A stretch of 36,502 nt of DNA, taken from NCBI GenBank assembly GCA_945897725.1, contig CAMDFR010000024.1:1-36502 (forward strand), given 5' to 3'. This DNA comes from Chitinophaga pinensis (GTDB lineage: Bacteria; Bacteroidota; Bacteroidia; Chitinophagales; CAMDFR01). Each line of letters starts with the position of its first letter. The stretch's first letter is position 1. The notes under the pieces are model-generated. The model searched no databases, was not told the origin of the DNA, and saw only the letters and a list, made by a program, of their open reading frames with translations. Shown piece after piece: positions 34,091 to 36,502 of this stretch. Position numbers and translations under genes: made by a program.

Positions 34091-34903
34091 ATGAGCAATC
34101 AAAACTCACAAGAAGGAGGCAAGTCAAATTCACTTTTTGCTACAATTATCATCCCAGTATGCTTTGCTGTGGCGTACCTTATTTTTATTTTTTTACTAGG
34201 AGCTAGCGGTAATTTTGAAGGTGGAGATGCAGAAAAGGGTCATCCTTTAAACATGTTAGGAACAATATACAAAGGTGGTATTGCTATCGTTCCAATTTTA
34301 ATTGCTGTTGATTTGATGATTATTGTTTTCTCTATTGAGAGACTTTTAACATTAATGAAAGCTGGAGGAAGTGGAAATACTGACACTTTTGTTAGAAAAG
34401 TAAAATCATTACTTTCTAGTGGTCAAATTGATAATGCAATTTCAGAATGTGACAAGCAAAAAGGATCACTTGCAGCTGTTGTTAGAGCTGGTTTAACAAA
34501 ATACAAATTGGTATCATCTGATGCTAATCTTAAAAAAGAAGAAAAGGTAGCATCTATTCAAAAAGATCTAGAAGAGGCTACGTCATTGGAATTACCAATG
34601 TTATCTAAAAACTTAGTGATTTTATCTACTTGTGCTTCTATTGCCACTTTATTAGGCTTGATTGGTACGGTACTTGGTATGATTCGTTCGTTTTCTGCAT
34701 TGGCAAATGCAGGTGCACCAGATACTACTGCGTTGGCAACTGGTATTTCTGAGGCCTTGATTAATACTTTTTTAGGAATTGCGGGATCTTGTATTGCGAT
34801 TGTTATGTACAATTATTTCTCCAATAAAATTGATGGTATGACATACGGCATGGACGAAGCAGGCTATAGTATTGCGCAAACATTTAATGAAAAAGGTAAT
34901 TAA
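34091..34903 (+). CDS. exbB: ExbB/TolQ/MotA family proton channel protein
   Basis: A 270-residue inner-membrane protein of the MotA/TolQ/ExbB family that, with ExbD, uses the proton gradient to energise TonB. A cytoplasmic start is followed by spans at about residues 15-37 and 62-84, a large cytoplasmic domain (about 90-170), and two spans (about 172-195 and 213-240). The last two contain LLGLIGTVLGMIRSFSAL and ISEALINTFLGIAGSCIA, the conserved channel-lining region. The N-terminal span with a following loop (GGDAEKGHP) is an extra segment often present in Bacteroidota. First gene of the operon exbB-exbD-exbD-tonB. Confidence 0.94.
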   Translation: MSNQNSQEGGKSNSLFATIIIPVCFAVAYLIFIFLLGASGNFEGGDAEKGHPLNMLGTIYKGGIAIVPILIAVDLMIIVFSIERLLTLMKAGGSGNTDTFVRKVKSLLSSGQIDNAISECDKQKGSLAAVVRAGLTKYKLVSSDANLKKEEKVASIQKDLEEATSLELPMLSKNLVILSTCASIATLLGLIGTVLGMIRSFSALANAGAPDTTALATGISEALINTFLGIAGSCIAIVMYNYFSNKIDGMTYGMDEAGYSIAQTFNEKGN

Positions 34904-34941
34904 TATTCCAATTTATTTATTAATCATTTAGAATATAGAAT

Positions 34942-35610
34942 ATGCCTAAAGTTAAATTACCTCGTAATTCGCCGTCATTAGATATGACACCAATGGTAGA
35001 TTTGGCGTTTCTTCTTGTTACTTTTTTTATGTTGACAGCTTCTTTTAGAGCGGCAGAACCTGTGGTGGTAGATACCCCCTCTTCTATTTCTGAGGTAATG
35101 TTACCGGATAATTATTTATTGGTAAACATTGACAAAGATGGAAAAGCATTTTATAATATTACCAATAAGAATGTAAGGATCGCTACTTTGGACGAAATGG
35201 GAAGGAGATATAATATTAAATTTACCGATCAACAGAAGAAGAGATTTTCAGTTATGACAAGTTTTGGAGTGCCAATTGGACAGTTGCCAGGTTATATAGA
35301 TATGAATGAAGGAGACAGACTAAAATTTAAGTCAGAAGGAATTCCGATGGATAGCACCGACAATCAACTTGGAGCTTGGGTTTTGTCTGGATATAAACAA
35401 TACCAAATTAATTTGGCTGGAAAGAAGCAGGAAGCAGAAGCCAAGAAGGAGACCTTTGATGCAAAGAAGCTAAAGTTGAAGTTTGCTATTAAAGCAGATT
35501 CCAAGGCTACTTATCAAAGTGTTAAAAAAGTAATTGATGTATTTACAGAAAATGAAATATATCAGTTTAATATGATCACAACAATGGAAGAAAAACCTAA
35601 AGCAAAATAA
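34942..35610 (+). CDS. exbD: ExbD/TolR family biopolymer transport protein, first copy
   Basis: A 222-residue single-span protein. The membrane span follows LDMTPMVDLAFLLVTFFML (13-31) and carries the conserved Asp (D20) that takes part in proton flow. The periplasmic part is longer than in E. coli ExbD (141 residues) because of an added segment at about residues 85-150 (RYNIKFTDQQKKRF, SFGVPIGQLPG), a form seen in Bacteroidota. A second copy starts three bases after its stop. It works in the ExbB-ExbD-TonB complex. Confidence 0.93.
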   Translation: MPKVKLPRNSPSLDMTPMVDLAFLLVTFFMLTASFRAAEPVVVDTPSSISEVMLPDNYLLVNIDKDGKAFYNITNKNVRIATLDEMGRRYNIKFTDQQKKRFSVMTSFGVPIGQLPGYIDMNEGDRLKFKSEGIPMDSTDNQLGAWVLSGYKQYQINLAGKKQEAEAKKETFDAKKLKLKFAIKADSKATYQSVKKVIDVFTENEIYQFNMITTMEEKPKAK

Positions 35611-35613
35611 ATT

Positions 35614-36237
35614 ATGGCAGAGGTAAACTCAGGTGGCGGGGGCGGCCACGGTAAACATGATAAAAAGAGAGCGAAGAAAATGTCGACGCGTATCGATATG
35701 ACGCCAATGGTTGACTTAGCGTTTTTATTACTTACATTCTTCATTTTAACCTCAACTTTTAACAAACCCAAAGCATTAGACTTGGCATTTCCAGCAAAGC
35801 CCAAAGACACGGATATTGTTGATAAGACAAAGGCGAATGGAATTTCCATCCTAATCACTGGCGACGATAAAGTGTATTGGTATCCAGGTCAATTAAAACC
35901 TGAATCTGAGGTGCAGAAAACAGACTATTCCAAGAATGGCTTAAGAATGATTTTTACGAATGGAAATTCAAAAATTATTGTAAAGATGAACCAACTCAGA
36001 AAAGAAGCACAAGGATGGAATTATGCACCGGCTATCGCAGATTCTATCTTTAAGTCAAAAGCTAAACCGATTAAAGGTGACCCTGATGCCTTAGTAGTGC
36101 TGATTAAGGCTGATGACAAAGCTAGTTACAAGAATGTGATAGACGTAGTGGATGAACTAAATATTACAGATATAGGAAAATTTGCCATTGTAGATATGAC
36201 ACCGGAAGAAAAAGCAAGATTGTTAACCTTAAAGTAA
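35614..36237 (+). CDS. exbD: ExbD/TolR family biopolymer transport protein, second copy
   Basis: A 207-residue protein with a Gly/His/Lys-rich cytoplasmic start (GGGGGHGKHDKKRAKK), a membrane span from IDMTPMVDLAFLLLTFFIL (28-46) with the Asp at residue 34, and a periplasmic domain that ends in VDELNITDIGKFAIVDMTPEEK. It is diverged from the first copy and has a different middle part (YWYPGQLKPESEVQ). Two ExbD genes per operon are usual in Bacteroidota, which suggests a mixed ExbD pair around the ExbB ring. tonB follows with a 10-base gap. Confidence 0.93.
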   Translation: MAEVNSGGGGGHGKHDKKRAKKMSTRIDMTPMVDLAFLLLTFFILTSTFNKPKALDLAFPAKPKDTDIVDKTKANGISILITGDDKVYWYPGQLKPESEVQKTDYSKNGLRMIFTNGNSKIIVKMNQLRKEAQGWNYAPAIADSIFKSKAKPIKGDPDALVVLIKADDKASYKNVIDVVDELNITDIGKFAIVDMTPEEKARLLTLK

Positions 36238-36247
36238 AAGTTAAAAA

Positions 36248-36502
36248 ATGGCATTGAATATTTTATCAGATTGGTCAGATGCGATAGATAACTCGAGAAA
36301 TGAGTTAGTTTTTGAAAATAAAAATAAAAGTTACGGAGCTTATCAAATTAGAAAGGGATATAGTCGTACGATTTTGATTTCAGGAATTATAGGCATTGTT
36401 TCTATTTTTACGATTCTCGCAGTTCCAGCAATTTTAGCATCTGCAAAAGATGGCAATAAAGAAAAGATCTTATCGAATGAACAAATTACGATAGATCCGA
36501 TT
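36248..36502 (+). CDS. tonB: TonB family energy transducer, N-terminal part only
   Basis: The reading frame from the ATG at 36248 runs 85 codons to the window edge without a stop. It encodes a charged cytoplasmic start with RNELVFENKNKSYGAYQIRKGY, the N-terminal motif of Bacteroidota TonB proteins, and one membrane span (about residues 42-66, TILISGIIGIVSIFTILAV). A periplasmic linker begins afterwards. The C-terminal TonB domain lies outside the window. It completes the exbB-exbD-exbD-tonB operon and would transmit energy to outer-membrane receptors. Confidence 0.88.
   Translation, partial: MALNILSDWSDAIDNSRNELVFENKNKSYGAYQIRKGYSRTILISGIIGIVSIFTILAVPAILASAKDGNKEKILSNEQITIDPI

Overview
The window is AT-rich chromosomal DNA of a Bacteroidota bacterium, probably from the Chitinophagia/Saprospiria/Sphingobacteriia side of the phylum. 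The evidence is a single fused SecDF, a small Bacteroidota-type ribosomal accessory gene (DUF4295) after rpmB-rpmG, type IX secretion sorting domains (type A on a CotH-like protein, type B/CHU_C on two giant surface proteins), a Bacteroidota-type ExbB-ExbD-ExbD-TonB cluster, -7 promoter boxes of the TAnnTTTG kind, and start codons preceded by A-rich sequence rather than Shine-Dalgarno sites. No tRNA, rRNA, CRISPR array, transposase or prophage gene was seen.

Layout. Bases 1-8.5 kb hold mostly housekeeping single genes: rlmH, a small lipoprotein, lysA, a lipoprotein of unknown role, a methyltransferase, a GNAT acetyltransferase, a PhoD-like phosphatase, a GC-rich folded intergenic element, a MerC-like membrane protein with a palindromic operator candidate, an M42 aminopeptidase and folP. 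secDF follows (8.7-11.8 kb) with a good promoter and a bidirectional terminator. From 18.7 back to 11.9 kb the minus strand carries a probable five-gene operon: a CotH-kinase-like T9SS cargo, a 1022-residue polytopic GT-C-like protein, a GT2 Dpm-like glycosyltransferase, a DUF2304 membrane protein and a GT4 glycosyltransferase. This looks like a polyprenyl-phosphate-sugar or glycan assembly cassette with an exported protein at its head. apt is divergent from it.

From 19.9 to 23.6 kb lies the translation and targeting cluster rpmB-rpmG-DUF4295, ftsY-rimO, and miaE on the other strand. From 23.8 to 33.8 kb all genes encode envelope or secreted proteins: two small lipoproteins of LEA-type-2-like character, a small secreted protein, and two giant tandem paralogues (1620 and about 1091 residues) with a shared unrecognised N-terminal domain, Ig/PKD-like repeats, a duplicated beta-rich domain and a C-terminal T9SS type B signal. 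From 34.1 kb to the end is exbB-exbD-exbD-tonB (tonB cut by the window edge), which powers outer-membrane TonB-dependent transport.

The most unusual items are the tandem giant surface proteins, where the internal beta-rich domain of the second looks like a mosaic of the two copies in the first; the CotH/glycosyltransferase operon; the back-to-back palindromic apt/cotH promoter; the ATGCAA-N5-TTGCAT palindrome before the MerC gene; and the folded GC-rich element at 5811-5951. Functions not set by a conserved family are marked as unknown.
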